Shown in pieces: positions 41,865 through 51,585 of a DNA stretch of 64,000 nucleotides. The position numbers were made by a program, and so were the translations under genes. This DNA is from DATLMR01 sp035634255 (GTDB lineage: Bacteria; Acidobacteriota; Blastocatellia; UBA7656). A model generated the notes under the pieces. It ran no database searches. It was not told the DNA's origin and worked only from the letters and a program-made list of their open reading frames with translations. The DNA is taken from NCBI GenBank assembly GCA_035634255.1, contig DASQDI010000089.1, positions 57,953 through 121,952 on the forward strand, in the 5' to 3' direction. The number at the start of each line of letters is the position of its first letter. Position 1 is the stretch's first letter.

Positions 41865-42740
41865 ATGCTGGTCGAAAAGATTACAAGCAGGCAGAATCCG
41901 CTGATCAAACGTTTCCGCCGCGTGCGCTCGGGCAGCGAGCACCACCACGTCTTCCTCGAAGGCGTGCGCCTGATCGAAGACGCCATCGAAGCGGGCGCGC
42001 GCTTTGAGACGGTGGCCTTCACGTCCTCGCTCGAATCGTCGGACAGGGGGCTGGCCCTGCTCGACGCCCTTCAGTCGATCCCCTGCCGGGGCGCGCACGT
42101 CAGCAAGCAGGTGATGGACGCAATCGCGGAGACGGAGAGCCCGCAGGGCATAGCCGCCATAATCAGCCGCCCGCACTACGACCTGTCCGACGTGATAACG
42201 GAGGACTCGTCTCTCATAATCATCGTGGACCAGCTTCAGGACCCCGGCAACATCGGCACCCTCATCCGCACCGCCGAAGCCGGGGGGGCCACGGGGCTCG
42301 TCACGACGCGCTACACGGTAGACCCGTTCAATCACAAGTCCCTGCGCGCGTCCATGGGCGCGGCCTTCAGGCTGCCCATAGCCACCGACGCCGCGCCCGA
42401 CTCGATAGCCGAGAGGTGCAAAGAGATGGGCATAACCGTCGTCGCCTCCCGCCCGCCCGCCCCGAAAGGGAAGCCCGTGATCGAGGACGCGGCCCTCGCG
42501 GACCCCGTGAGGGTTTACTCGGAAGTCGATTTCACAAAGCCCCTCGCCATCACCCTGGGCAGCGAGGCGGCGGGCGTCTCCAAGGAGATCGCTTCCGTGG
42601 CCGAGGTCTTCATAAACATCCCGATGGCGGACGGGGTCGAGTCGCTCAACGTCGCGGCGGCCGGGGCCATCCTGATCTACGAGACGGCGCGTCAGCGCGG
42701 CTTCCACTTCACCAACTCGAAACCTAAAGAGCAGCTTTGA
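41865..42740 (+). CDS. TrmH/SpoU-family RNA 2'-O-methyltransferase
   Basis: A 291-residue SPOUT enzyme. The N-terminal substrate-binding domain (1-100) precedes the knot: motif 1 DQLQDPGNIGTLIRTAEA (137-154), motif 2 LGSEAAGVS, motif 3 IPMADGVESLNVAAAGAIL. Uses SAM to methylate ribose in rRNA or tRNA; the site is not predictable (RlmB/TsnR-like). No Shine-Dalgarno. Confidence 0.93.
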   Translation: MLVEKITSRQNPLIKRFRRVRSGSEHHHVFLEGVRLIEDAIEAGARFETVAFTSSLESSDRGLALLDALQSIPCRGAHVSKQVMDAIAETESPQGIAAIISRPHYDLSDVITEDSSLIIIVDQLQDPGNIGTLIRTAEAGGATGLVTTRYTVDPFNHKSLRASMGAAFRLPIATDAAPDSIAERCKEMGITVVASRPPAPKGKPVIEDAALADPVRVYSEVDFTKPLAITLGSEAAGVSKEIASVAEVFINIPMADGVESLNVAAAGAILIYETARQRGFHFTNSKPKEQL

Positions 42741-42831
42741 CTCGCCCCGCGCACGCCGGCCACTGTATAATTTCCCGTGCGCGACACGGCCCCGAATCGG
42801 CGAGCGAAGTTTAAGGAAGTAAGTTGAAGCT

Positions 42832-43818
42832 GTGCTCAATACGTTAAACAGGTACATAGAAGGTCGGCCTGACGGCGATCTCGCGCTCGCGGGCGCGGGC
42901 CTCCGGCGCGACGGCCGGTTCTACCGAATACTGGGGTTTTCGGTCCTCGGTCACCTCGCTTTTTACGTCCTCCTCGTCAACGTCGACATCCTCTCGATAC
43001 ACCGCGATGTCGAGCCCGAGGCCCGAAAGGTGGAACTCGTCAGGCTCACGGAAATCGCCCCCCCGCGCAACGTCTCGCCCCTGCGTTCCGCGCCGGAGAC
43101 GTTGGAGCGCGCCGACCTGGACCGGATGGAGTTAAACCCTGACAACCCCGACGACCTGCACCTGATCCCGCGCTCGCCGCGACCCGCCGAGGCGCGGGGC
43201 GCGAGCCCGGAGCTCCCGTCGTCGGCTGAGGTAGAGAGACAGCTTAAAGCCGCGCGCGAGTCCGCGGGCCGCACCCAGAGCGAGCCTTCGCGCACGCAGT
43301 CGCAGCCGCCCGTAACCGCTCAGGTGCTTCCGGGCCGCGTCCCTTCGTCGAACGTGCCCGAGGCCATCCCGAACCCTTCGGGGCAGAGCGCGCCCGCGCC
43401 TCCCGCGCCCGCGCAAAATCAGGGCCCGGTCATCTCGCGGACCCCGTCGAATGACGCGGCGAATGCGGGCGCGCGCCGGGGCGAAGGGACCGAGCCGCGA
43501 GCCCTCGGGCTGCAATCTATCCAGACCCAGTATTACGCCTACATCCGCGCCAAGATCAGCAAGGTGAACGAAAGAAGCATGCCGAAGGGCTGGATCGAGG
43601 AGACCCTGACCAAAAAAGTCTCGGTCGATTTCGAGCTCGTGCTGAGGCGCGGGGGGAAGATAGTTTCGGTCAATCAGCTCACCCGCAGCGGCTACTCCAA
43701 CCTTGACGCCACGGCCAGACAAGCGATATACATGGCTAGCCCTTTCGAGGGTTGGCCCTCAAGCGCAGGCGAAACGATCACCATGACGGTGACCGTCTAT
43801 TACACACCGACGCGGTAA
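42832..43818 (+). CDS. TonB-like periplasm-spanning protein
   Basis: A 328-residue protein with the TonB plan: a membrane helix (about 33-50), a Pro/Ser/Gln-rich span (60-215) and a C-terminal domain (225-328) with YYAYIRAKISKVNERSMPKGW and the QLTRSGYSNLD segment of TonB/TolA. It would couple inner-membrane energy (ExbBD, elsewhere) to receptors. TATAAT lies ~65 bp upstream. Six bp before the SpoIID gene, so both form one unit. Confidence 0.82.
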   Translation: MLNTLNRYIEGRPDGDLALAGAGLRRDGRFYRILGFSVLGHLAFYVLLVNVDILSIHRDVEPEARKVELVRLTEIAPPRNVSPLRSAPETLERADLDRMELNPDNPDDLHLIPRSPRPAEARGASPELPSSAEVERQLKAARESAGRTQSEPSRTQSQPPVTAQVLPGRVPSSNVPEAIPNPSGQSAPAPPAPAQNQGPVISRTPSNDAANAGARRGEGTEPRALGLQSIQTQYYAYIRAKISKVNERSMPKGWIEETLTKKVSVDFELVLRRGGKIVSVNQLTRSGYSNLDATARQAIYMASPFEGWPSSAGETITMTVTVYYTPTR

Positions 43819-43824
43819 TCTCTT

Positions 43825-46260
43825 ATGAAAAGACTGATGGCACCGGCGCGCTCCGTAGTTGCGCTCGCGGTGGCCGCTGTGTTGTCGAGTTGTCTCCAGT
43901 TTTTCGCGCTCGGCGGCTCGACGCCCGTCCGGGCCGCGGCTTTACCCCGCGCGGCGGGCTCGCACGACCACGAGAACGAGGAACCGCGGCAGGCCGGATT
44001 CACGCGGCCCCGCAGAGTTGACGAGGCGAGGCAAGGCTACTCCGAAGCCGGGCCCGTCATCCGCATCGGGCTCGCGACGGACGTGACCGCCATCTCGCTC
44101 AGCTCGCCTTCCGGCCTCGCCGTGCGCCTGCCGGCCATCGACATCCGCGACAGCCAGAGGATTTCGAGCGGCCGCCTGCGCGCGGAGATTCGCCGCCTGC
44201 GCGCCGCGCCTCAGGACTCCTCGGCCCGCGAGAAATCGGGCCGGGCCGAGCCTTCTCAAATGAAGCCTTCCCGCCGCGCGCAGCCCGCGATTTCAAAGGC
44301 GGGCAGGCAATCGCCCCGCAAGGCCGAGGCCGAAGAAGATAAGAGAGTCTCGCGCGTCGTAGCTTTCGACTCGGACAGGATGGTCGCCTCAAGCGAGACG
44401 GTCCTGATCGTCGCGCCCGGCCCCGAAGACAGGGCGCGCGACGATTACGAAGAGCGCTCTGACGACTCCGTTAAAAACAGGGCGGACAGGCCCGCGCTCG
44501 TGCGCGTGGGCGAAAAGGATTACCGGGGGGAGATACACTTGCTGCTCAACGAGCGCGGGCGCATCAACGTGGTCAACGTGCTGCCGCTCGAAGAGTACCT
44601 GCGCGGGGTCGTGCCTCTGGAACTGTCGCCGCTGGCCTACCCGCAGATCGAAGCCCTGAAGGCGCAGGCCATCGCCGCGCGCACATACGCCCTGTCGCAC
44701 AGGAACCGATTTCAGCGCGAAGGCTTCGACCTCACGAGCGACGCGCGCTCGCAGGTCTACGGGGGCATGTCGGCGGAGCAGGCCATGACCAACCGCGCAG
44801 TCGACGAGACCCGCGGGATAGTGGCCGTTTACAGGGCCGAAGACGGCCGCGAATCGCCCATCGAGGCGCTTTACACTTCTAACTGCGGCGGGAGGACCGA
44901 GAACAACGAATCGATATTCCTCACCCGCCCCGTGCCCTACCTCCGCTCGGTCGAATGCGCGCCCGACAGGGAGATGGCGGGAATGAAGCGCGAGCTTGTT
45001 TCGGCAATATCGTCGGAGCCGCTCGTGAGCCCCGACGGCCGGGCCATCGGGCGCGAAGTCGCTCTCGTCCAAGTCCTCGGGTTCAACCTGCCCCGCCAGT
45101 TGACCAATCAATACCTGCGCGGATCAATCGAGCAGGACGAAGCACAAAGCTGGATCGAATACATCGCGCGGATGGCGCGGCCCGAGAGGCCCGCCCCTCC
45201 GCGCGCGAGCATCACCAGACTCCCCGGCTTTGCCTCGTTCCTCGCGACGGCGCTTTACGGAGAAGGCCGCGCGAGACTGCTCCTCACGTCGTCGGACGTT
45301 GACTACATCCTCGCGGGCCTCGACGAGCAACAACTGCCGCCCGAGACTCGCGCGGGCGTGGCGATGCTCCTGAGGAACGGGATAATCAGGCTGCCCGCCG
45401 ATGGCCGCCTGAACGCGCGCGCGCCGGTCACGCGCGCTTACGCGATTGAGACCATAGCCCGCGCGCTTTTAAACGGGCTCGACGGGTCGAAGCTGAAGGT
45501 CAGGAAGGCCATCGCGCGGCCCGCGGAGAATAACCGCCTGCTCGTAGCTTCAGTCGGGCAGGCGAAGCCGGAAGCGCGGCCTCAGAATTCTCATCTCAGC
45601 AGAATCTCTTCGGCGAAAGAATCCGAGAGGGAGGCGTCGACCGTGAGCCAGAGGTCCGCCGCGTCGAAGGATATGCTCGAAGAGTTCGAGATAGAGAAGG
45701 GCGCCTGGCTGTTCCGCAGGCTCGGGGGCGAGAGTTATAGGATGGACCGCCTTCAGATCATCGGGGGCGAGCGCATAATCTATCACGTGAATGGGGCGGG
45801 GCGCGTCGACTTTCTCGAAGCGGAGACTTCCGAAAGCGGCGCGGCGAGCGATCGCTTCAGCAGCACGAGCCGGTGGCGGGAGCGCGTCACCCTCCCGGAG
45901 TTGAAGGGGAGGCTCGCGCGCTCTCGCGTTAGCGTCGGCGACATCGAGGACCTCGCGCCGGTCGTGTACGGCCCATCAAACAGGGTCCTTGAGCTTGAGG
46001 TCGTGGGCTCAAAGGCCCAGACGCGCCTCCGCGGGCACCAGGTCCGGAACGCGCTCGGGCTGAAGGAAAATCTCTTCGTGATCGACAAAGAGCGCGACGA
46101 GCAGGGCCGGGTGATCGCATTCGTCTTCACCGGAAAAGGCTGGGGGCACGGCGTCGGCATGTGTCAGAACGGGGCTTTCGGCCTCGCGAAAGAAGGCTAT
46201 TCGTATTCGGCGATCCTGCAAAAATATTACACGGGTGTTAAGCTGCAAAAGGCTTATTAG
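43825..46260 (+). CDS. SpoIID/LytB-domain protein with internal SLH-like insertion
   Basis: An 811-residue exported protein, possibly a lipoprotein (LSSC at the end of the signal). The N-terminal half of the SpoIID fold occupies residues 230-360 (LEEYLRGVVPLEL, AQAIAARTYAL, ALYTSNCGGRTE); its C-terminal half returns at 690-811 (LRGHQVRNALGL, GKGWGHGVGMCQNGAFG). In between lie ~320 residues with an SLH-like segment (about 492-552, AVAMLLRNGIIRLP and AYAIETIARALL). SpoIID enzymes are lytic transglycosylases of peptidoglycan; SLH segments bind cell-wall polymers. Confidence 0.85.
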   Translation: MKRLMAPARSVVALAVAAVLSSCLQFFALGGSTPVRAAALPRAAGSHDHENEEPRQAGFTRPRRVDEARQGYSEAGPVIRIGLATDVTAISLSSPSGLAVRLPAIDIRDSQRISSGRLRAEIRRLRAAPQDSSAREKSGRAEPSQMKPSRRAQPAISKAGRQSPRKAEAEEDKRVSRVVAFDSDRMVASSETVLIVAPGPEDRARDDYEERSDDSVKNRADRPALVRVGEKDYRGEIHLLLNERGRINVVNVLPLEEYLRGVVPLELSPLAYPQIEALKAQAIAARTYALSHRNRFQREGFDLTSDARSQVYGGMSAEQAMTNRAVDETRGIVAVYRAEDGRESPIEALYTSNCGGRTENNESIFLTRPVPYLRSVECAPDREMAGMKRELVSAISSEPLVSPDGRAIGREVALVQVLGFNLPRQLTNQYLRGSIEQDEAQSWIEYIARMARPERPAPPRASITRLPGFASFLATALYGEGRARLLLTSSDVDYILAGLDEQQLPPETRAGVAMLLRNGIIRLPADGRLNARAPVTRAYAIETIARALLNGLDGSKLKVRKAIARPAENNRLLVASVGQAKPEARPQNSHLSRISSAKESEREASTVSQRSAASKDMLEEFEIEKGAWLFRRLGGESYRMDRLQIIGGERIIYHVNGAGRVDFLEAETSESGAASDRFSSTSRWRERVTLPELKGRLARSRVSVGDIEDLAPVVYGPSNRVLELEVVGSKAQTRLRGHQVRNALGLKENLFVIDKERDEQGRVIAFVFTGKGWGHGVGMCQNGAFGLAKEGYSYSAILQKYYTGVKLQKAY

Positions 46261-46639
46261 GGCGCTCGGAGCGCTCCGCCCAAACCCTCTTTGCGCACTC
46301 GAAATGGCCTCGGGCGTAATGCTTGACATCGAGTAACGATAATTATATAAACAGGGCGGCGAAGGGTTCTCCCGAAGGTTGCCAGCTTCATCATCATCGA
46401 AAATCAGGCCTGTTGTAGTGTTGAAAATTTTTCAGAAGCCAGCGGTTTAACAGCCCCTTCTGTCGTGTCAAAACGCCGGCCGAATGCTTTCCGAGAATGA
46501 TCCCGCGCATGTCCGAACTACCGGAGAAACCTCAGAGAGTCTTCGAACCGAAGGAAGAAAAGACGGGCGTCTTCAGGCATCAACGACGCTTTCCAACTCA
46601 TAATCAACTCTGAAAACGGCTCTTTCCAGTAAATTAATA
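46261..46639 (+). other. Intergenic region with long leader upstream of the ECF sigma gene
   Basis: 379 bp. A GC-rich inverted region lies directly after SpoIID (46261-46285). A strong promoter is at 46323-46351. About 280 nt of leader follow, AT-richer than the genes, with a 6-bp hairpin (cagaag 46433-46438, cttctg 46457-46462). No ribosome site is visible before the ATG at 46640, so a structured or leader-regulated mRNA is possible. Confidence 0.5.
46323..46351 (+). promoter_or_regulatory. Sigma-70 promoter upstream of the ECF sigma operon
   Basis: TTGACA (46323-46328) and TATAAA (46346-46351) separated by 17 bp, nearly consensus. Confidence 0.75.
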
Positions 46640-47401
46640 ATGAATATGGGAAAACAAGCAGCCCGGCCCGCGGGTCCGATTCCTCACCCCGCCGCCGACC
46701 TGACGGGGACCTTATCGCAGCCGAAGCAGGAGAGCGCCTCACAGGAGCGAATCCTGCGGCTCTATCTTCAGGGCGATCCCGACGCCTTCTGGAACCTCTG
46801 GGAGTTGAACCGCAGCTATCTGTACGGGGTCTGCCTCAGGCAGATGGGGGGCGTCAGGGAAGACGCCGAAGACGCTTTGAGCCTCGCGATGCTGAAGGCA
46901 TGGGAGAGGCTCCCCGATCACGCCCCGAAGATCATCAATGTCAAAGCCTGGCTCACGCGCATGACGTGCAACCTCTGCATAGACATGCACAGGGAGCGGC
47001 GGCGGGTGAAGAACGTCGGGAGGATCGAAGACATGACTTTAGATGACCACATGTCCGCGGCCTGCTCGGTGGAGTCTCCCGAGCAGGCGATCCTCTTCCG
47101 CGAGATGAACCTCCACGTGCAGCGCGCGTTCAACGACCTGCCCCCTCGATTGCGAGCGCCCATGATCCTGCATTCGTTTCAGGCGATGCCTTACAGAGAC
47201 ATAGCCGGGCAGTTGATGCTGACGAACGAGAACGTTCGCAAGCGCATACAGCACGCGCGGGTCTTCCTGCACGAGAGGCTCAGGAGTTATCACTCCGGCG
47301 TCACAGCTTCGGATTCCAGCGCCTTGAGATCGCGAAAGCCGCGAGAGCTTCGGCGCGCTCCCGGCCGCCTGGCGTCACTTTCGGCGGCAACGACCTCGTA
47401 A
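46640..47401 (+). CDS. ECF-type sigma-70 factor
   Basis: A 253-residue sigma factor with region 2 (about 35-105; VREDAEDALSLAMLKAWERL, WLTRMTCNLCIDMHRERRR) and region 4 (about 150-215; FNDLPPRLRAPMILHSFQ, MPYRDIAGQLMLTNENVRKR). A tail of ~35 basic, Ser/Arg-rich residues follows. No anti-sigma gene is adjacent. It is 26 bp upstream of the TonB-dependent receptor gene, so it likely controls that operon. Confidence 0.9.
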   Translation: MNMGKQAARPAGPIPHPAADLTGTLSQPKQESASQERILRLYLQGDPDAFWNLWELNRSYLYGVCLRQMGGVREDAEDALSLAMLKAWERLPDHAPKIINVKAWLTRMTCNLCIDMHRERRRVKNVGRIEDMTLDDHMSAACSVESPEQAILFREMNLHVQRAFNDLPPRLRAPMILHSFQAMPYRDIAGQLMLTNENVRKRIQHARVFLHERLRSYHSGVTASDSSALRSRKPRELRRAPGRLASLSAATTS

Positions 47402-47427
47402 ACCTTTCTGCGCTTCGGACGAAAGAA

Positions 47428-50229
47428 ATGGCAGACCATTTAAAGAGCTTACTACTCACCTTCTTCATGCTCGCGGCCGGGTTCGGGGGCGCGAGCGCGC
47501 AAGCGGGCCTCACTGTGCGCGGCACGGTCTACGACCAGAATGGCGCGGTCATCAATGGCGCGACCGTCAGGGCGCTGAACATCTCAAGCGGGAGAGAGAG
47601 AGAGACCCGGACCGATTCCGAGGGCAGGTACGAGCTGCCGGGGCTCCAGCCGGGGCTCTATCGGGTCGCGGCCCTGAGCGAGGGCTTCGCCACCTCGGCC
47701 CGGAGCATAACCCTGCGCGAGCCGGGGCCCTTCACTCAGAATTTTTCGCTGGTGCCGGGACAGATCGAGGACGCCATAACGGTCACGGCCGGCAAGGGGA
47801 GCGCCCGCGTGGCCGCAGACACCCCCCAGCCGGTGGTCATAGTCGATTCGCTCGACGTCGAAAAGAGACGGCCTTTATCCACGCTCCAGGCCATCGAAGC
47901 GACGCCCAACCTGAGTCAGGTGGGGGTGAACCCCGCGTTGGAGCGCCCGAGGCTTCGCGGGTTGACATCGAACAGGCTGCTGCTCGTGGTCGATGGCGAG
48001 CGGCTCAACAACGTCCGCAGCGACCCCCTGTCGGGCGTATCTCCGAGCATAATCGACGTGACGGGACTGCAATCGGTGGAGGTGGTCAGCGGAGGGGGGT
48101 CGAGCCTCTACGGGTCCGACGCTCTGGCGGGCACGATCAACCTGATCACACGGCAGCCCGTGCAGGTTTACGAGGGCCGTTATCTCGGGCTCCGCTTCGA
48201 CGGGGACCTGCACACTAACGGGACGTTCCGGCGCGGCGCGACGACCCTCAACCTGAGCACGTCGCGAATCGCCCTGCGGCTGAGCGGCTCGCTCTTTCGC
48301 CAGGACGATTACACGGCGGGCGACGGGGCAATCCCGCTCGAAGAGGTCGTGAGGCTGGGCCGGTTCGCGAACGACCTTGGGAACGCGGCGGGCAATAACG
48401 TCGCCCGCACCTACTCGGTCTGGGACCTGCCTAGAGGGGCGGAGATCCCGAACGGGCGGGCGCGCGGGTTCAACGATCAGATCGACGTGTGGTTCTTCCC
48501 TTCCCCGGCCCACAGCCTGCGCTACCGGCAGCTCAACAGCCAGCACAAAGACATAGGCTTTCCCTTCATCGCGCTTCCATTCGAGCCGAGAGAGCAGTCC
48601 AACGGCTTCCGCAGGCTCGACCGTACGGGGGCGAGGTACGAAGGGCGAGAGATAAGCCCGTGGCTGCAAAGGCTGGCGGGCGGCTTCTACAGGCAGAAGT
48701 ACTCCTTCCCCGATAATAATATCGTCTCCACCATCGACGCGGGCAGCAGTTGGGAGATTTCTGGCGGCGGGGGACCGGGGGAAGGGGCCGTCCCCATACT
48801 GACGGGCAACCCTTCGACCTTCTCTCCCGGCAGCTTCACCGAAGGCAAAAGCTCGGTCACTTCTTACGGGCTCGACTTTCAGGCGACGCTCGCCCGGAGG
48901 ACCGGGGCGGCCCTCACCACGGGGCTCGTTTACCTGCGCGACTCTTCGAGGGATGAATTCTCTCGCTTCGACCTCTCGTCGCCGACGCCGGTCGCCCTGG
49001 GGGGCCGGGCGAGCAATCCCGATTCGATTTACGAGAACGTCGGGTGGTTCAACCTGGTCGAGTACGAGCCCGCGCGCTGGCTCAGGCTGAGCGGGGGCTT
49101 CCGCCTCGACAACTGGAAGAGCGAGGCAAAGGTAACGAGCGGCTTTCCGCTCGGCGCGGAGTCCGCGATTCTCTCGGCGTCGCTCGAAGGGCTCGCGGCG
49201 AGCCCCGGCTCCATCGACCTTGAGGGGCTCGAAGGCATCGACGAGCTGGTCTCCGGGCAGTCCGGAATCAGCACGAACAACACGATAGCCACGGGGAATT
49301 TCGGCGCGGTCTTCCGACTTCGCGGGGGCATCAACCCCTACTTTCGCGTCGGGAACAGCTACCGCGAGCCGGGCATCACGGAGCGGTACATCCTCAGGAA
49401 TTTCGGCGACCCGACATTCAGCGTGCTGCTCGTATCGAACACCGCCCTGAAGCCGGAGCGCGGCCTGAACTACGACGCGGGCGTCAAGGTGCGGCGCGAT
49501 AACTGGAGCGCCTCCGTCGGGTACTTCCGAAATAACCTGAAGGACTTCTTAAGGCCCGCCTTCTCCGACGCGATCTTCGTGCCCGCCGACCCGGCGCGCG
49601 GGCTTGAGCCGATCTCGCCGTTCTTCCCTTTTCATGGGGTGCTCTACGTGCAGCGCACGAACACGGCGCGCGCCCGCATTCAGGGGGTGGAAGCCGCGTA
49701 TGATTTCAACATCTCTCTGGGGAGCAGGGGCGACATCATGCCGTTCGGGAGCCTGGGGTGGCTGAAGGGCTCGGACCTGACGCCCGACCCGAATGCGTTG
49801 AGGCTGATCGATCAGTTCTATAACTCTGACGAGACTCCGGTGCGGCTCGAAGGGTCGGCGGACGACGTGCCGCTCATCGGCATCACGCCGTTCCGCGGCG
49901 TCTTCGGAGTGAGGTACGGCAGCCGCGAGGGCGCATGGTTCGGCGAGTACCAGGTGCGCTATCAGGCCCGCGTGAGGCGCGCGGACCCGCTCGACCTGTC
50001 GGCCACGATCTCGACGCAGTACGGCACGCTCGCGAGCCTGGACTCGTTCGCGAAGCGATCCCTGCGCGTCGGGTACACTCTTCGCAAAGAAGACCGCCGG
50101 ACCGTCTTCACTTTCGGGGTCGAGAACCTGACGGACCGGCTCTACTTCGAGCACTTTCAGACCGCGCCCGCGCCCGGCCGCTCTTTCGTGTTCGGCGTCA
50201 CGTTCGATATTTCTAAGGTGAGATTTTAG
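47428..50229 (+). CDS. TonB-dependent outer-membrane receptor
   Basis: A 933-residue receptor. Signal peptide 1-25, carboxypeptidase regulatory-like domain (27-108; TVRGTVYDQNGAVINGATV), plug (about 120-240; RGLTSNRLLLVVDGERLNN, GGGSSLYGSDALAGTINL) and a large barrel ending in Phe. It imports iron complexes, carbohydrates or peptides using TonB. Ligand unknown. In one operon with the sigma factor. Confidence 0.93.
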   Translation: MADHLKSLLLTFFMLAAGFGGASAQAGLTVRGTVYDQNGAVINGATVRALNISSGRERETRTDSEGRYELPGLQPGLYRVAALSEGFATSARSITLREPGPFTQNFSLVPGQIEDAITVTAGKGSARVAADTPQPVVIVDSLDVEKRRPLSTLQAIEATPNLSQVGVNPALERPRLRGLTSNRLLLVVDGERLNNVRSDPLSGVSPSIIDVTGLQSVEVVSGGGSSLYGSDALAGTINLITRQPVQVYEGRYLGLRFDGDLHTNGTFRRGATTLNLSTSRIALRLSGSLFRQDDYTAGDGAIPLEEVVRLGRFANDLGNAAGNNVARTYSVWDLPRGAEIPNGRARGFNDQIDVWFFPSPAHSLRYRQLNSQHKDIGFPFIALPFEPREQSNGFRRLDRTGARYEGREISPWLQRLAGGFYRQKYSFPDNNIVSTIDAGSSWEISGGGGPGEGAVPILTGNPSTFSPGSFTEGKSSVTSYGLDFQATLARRTGAALTTGLVYLRDSSRDEFSRFDLSSPTPVALGGRASNPDSIYENVGWFNLVEYEPARWLRLSGGFRLDNWKSEAKVTSGFPLGAESAILSASLEGLAASPGSIDLEGLEGIDELVSGQSGISTNNTIATGNFGAVFRLRGGINPYFRVGNSYREPGITERYILRNFGDPTFSVLLVSNTALKPERGLNYDAGVKVRRDNWSASVGYFRNNLKDFLRPAFSDAIFVPADPARGLEPISPFFPFHGVLYVQRTNTARARIQGVEAAYDFNISLGSRGDIMPFGSLGWLKGSDLTPDPNALRLIDQFYNSDETPVRLEGSADDVPLIGITPFRGVFGVRYGSREGAWFGEYQVRYQARVRRADPLDLSATISTQYGTLASLDSFAKRSLRVGYTLRKEDRRTVFTFGVENLTDRLYFEHFQTAPAPGRSFVFGVTFDISKVRF

Positions 50230-50241
50230 AGTCCCCTGAAG

Positions 50242-50889
50242 ATGAAGAGATACCTGACAGTGATGGGGGGCATGGCGGCGCTCTTCCTCGTCCTGTTCCT
50301 GCTCGTCGGGGCGTTACGAATCCCTCTGCTCTCGGACCCGTCGCTCTGGATGGAGCGCGGAGGGGTGGCGGCGGCCCTGGTCGGGGTCGGGCTGCTGGTG
50401 GCGGACGTGGTGCTGCCGGTGCCATCCAGCCTGATTATGATCGCCCACGGGGCGCTGTTCGGAGTGATAGCGGGAAGCTCTCTTTCACTTTTGGGAAGCG
50501 CGGGCGCGGCCATCGTGGCCTTCACGCTCGGCAGGCGCGGCGGCGCGCTCCTCGACCGGCTCGTGCCTCGGGACGAGAGAGAGCGTGCGGACCGCCTGCT
50601 TAAAAAGTACGGCGCGCTCGCGATCATCATAACCCGCCCGGTGCCGATACTCGCGGAGACGGTGGCGATCATGGCCGGGGCGTCGCCGCTCGGATGGGGG
50701 AGGATGCTCGCGGCCTCCCTCGCCGGCTCCCTGCCCGCTTCGGCGCTCTACGCCCTGACGGGGGCCGTGGCCGCGAGCTTTCAAAACGGCGCTTTGATGT
50801 TCGGGCTGGTGCTGATCATCGCGGGCGTCTTCTGGCTCGTCGGGCGCTACGTAGAACCGCTGCTCGGGAGCGAAAGCAGGGCGCGCTAG
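50242..50889 (+). CDS. DedA/TVP38 (VTT-domain) membrane protein
   Basis: A 215-residue integral membrane protein with the VTT pattern: hydrophobic helices, GALFGVIAGSSLSLLGSAGA and ITRPVPILAETVAIMAGASPL. Members are lipid scramblases or transporters of undecaprenyl phosphate. 12 bp after the receptor gene. Confidence 0.85.
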   Translation: MKRYLTVMGGMAALFLVLFLLVGALRIPLLSDPSLWMERGGVAAALVGVGLLVADVVLPVPSSLIMIAHGALFGVIAGSSLSLLGSAGAAIVAFTLGRRGGALLDRLVPRDERERADRLLKKYGALAIIITRPVPILAETVAIMAGASPLGWGRMLAASLAGSLPASALYALTGAVAASFQNGALMFGLVLIIAGVFWLVGRYVEPLLGSESRAR

Positions 50890-50919
50890 GATTTCGAGAA
50901 AATCACCAAGGAGATAATC

Positions 50920-51564
50920 ATGTCAACTACACAAGGTGCGAATGCAACAGGGATAGACGTTTCTCATTACCAGGGCACGGTGGACTGGGCCAAGGTCAGG
51001 GGCGCGGGGAGCTCCTTCGCGTTCGCCAAAGCGACGGAAAGCGTCGGGGTCGTGGACGCGATGTTCGCGACGAACTGGCCCGCCATGAAAGACGCGGGGC
51101 TCCTGCGCGGGGCTTATCACTTCTATCACGCCGCGGAGAATGCGACGGATCAGGCCAACCACTTTCTTCAGGTCGTGCAGCTCGCGCCCGGAGACCTGCC
51201 CCCCGTTCTCGACATCGAATCGGGCGGCCTCGAAGGGCAGAGCAGCTCCGCCCTCGTCGAAGGCGTGACGACGTGGCTCGAAGTCGTGCAGCAGCAGACT
51301 GGCCTCGCCCCTATGATCTATGTCAGCCCTTCTTTCGCGAACGAGTACCTTCAGTCGAAGTTCGGAGCCTACCCGCTGTGGGTCGCCGAGTACGGAGTCT
51401 CTCAGCCCAAACCTACGAACGGGTGGGACACCTGGACCTTCTGGCAGCATTCGCAGAGCGGCACGATGAGCGGCGTGAGCGGGCCGGTCGATCTCGACAC
51501 CTTCAACGGCCCGGAGTCGCGGCTTAGAGTCTTCGCGCATTCGGGACTCACGAACACACTTTAA
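50920..51564 (+). CDS. GH25 lysozyme-like muramidase without signal peptide
   Basis: A 214-residue GH25 domain: GIDVSHYQGTVDWAKV (start), FAFAKATES, GAYHFYH, catalytic DxE in PVLDIESG, IYVSPSFAN, and WTFWQHSQSG at the end. The fold covers the entire protein. No signal peptide or transmembrane helix. AAGGAG lies 7 nt upstream, much stronger than for neighbours. Cuts peptidoglycan beta-1,4-MurNAc-GlcNAc bonds. Confidence 0.9.
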   Translation: MSTTQGANATGIDVSHYQGTVDWAKVRGAGSSFAFAKATESVGVVDAMFATNWPAMKDAGLLRGAYHFYHAAENATDQANHFLQVVQLAPGDLPPVLDIESGGLEGQSSSALVEGVTTWLEVVQQQTGLAPMIYVSPSFANEYLQSKFGAYPLWVAEYGVSQPKPTNGWDTWTFWQHSQSGTMSGVSGPVDLDTFNGPESRLRVFAHSGLTNTL

Positions 51565-51585
51565 CCCCGCGCAAAGGAGATCTAC

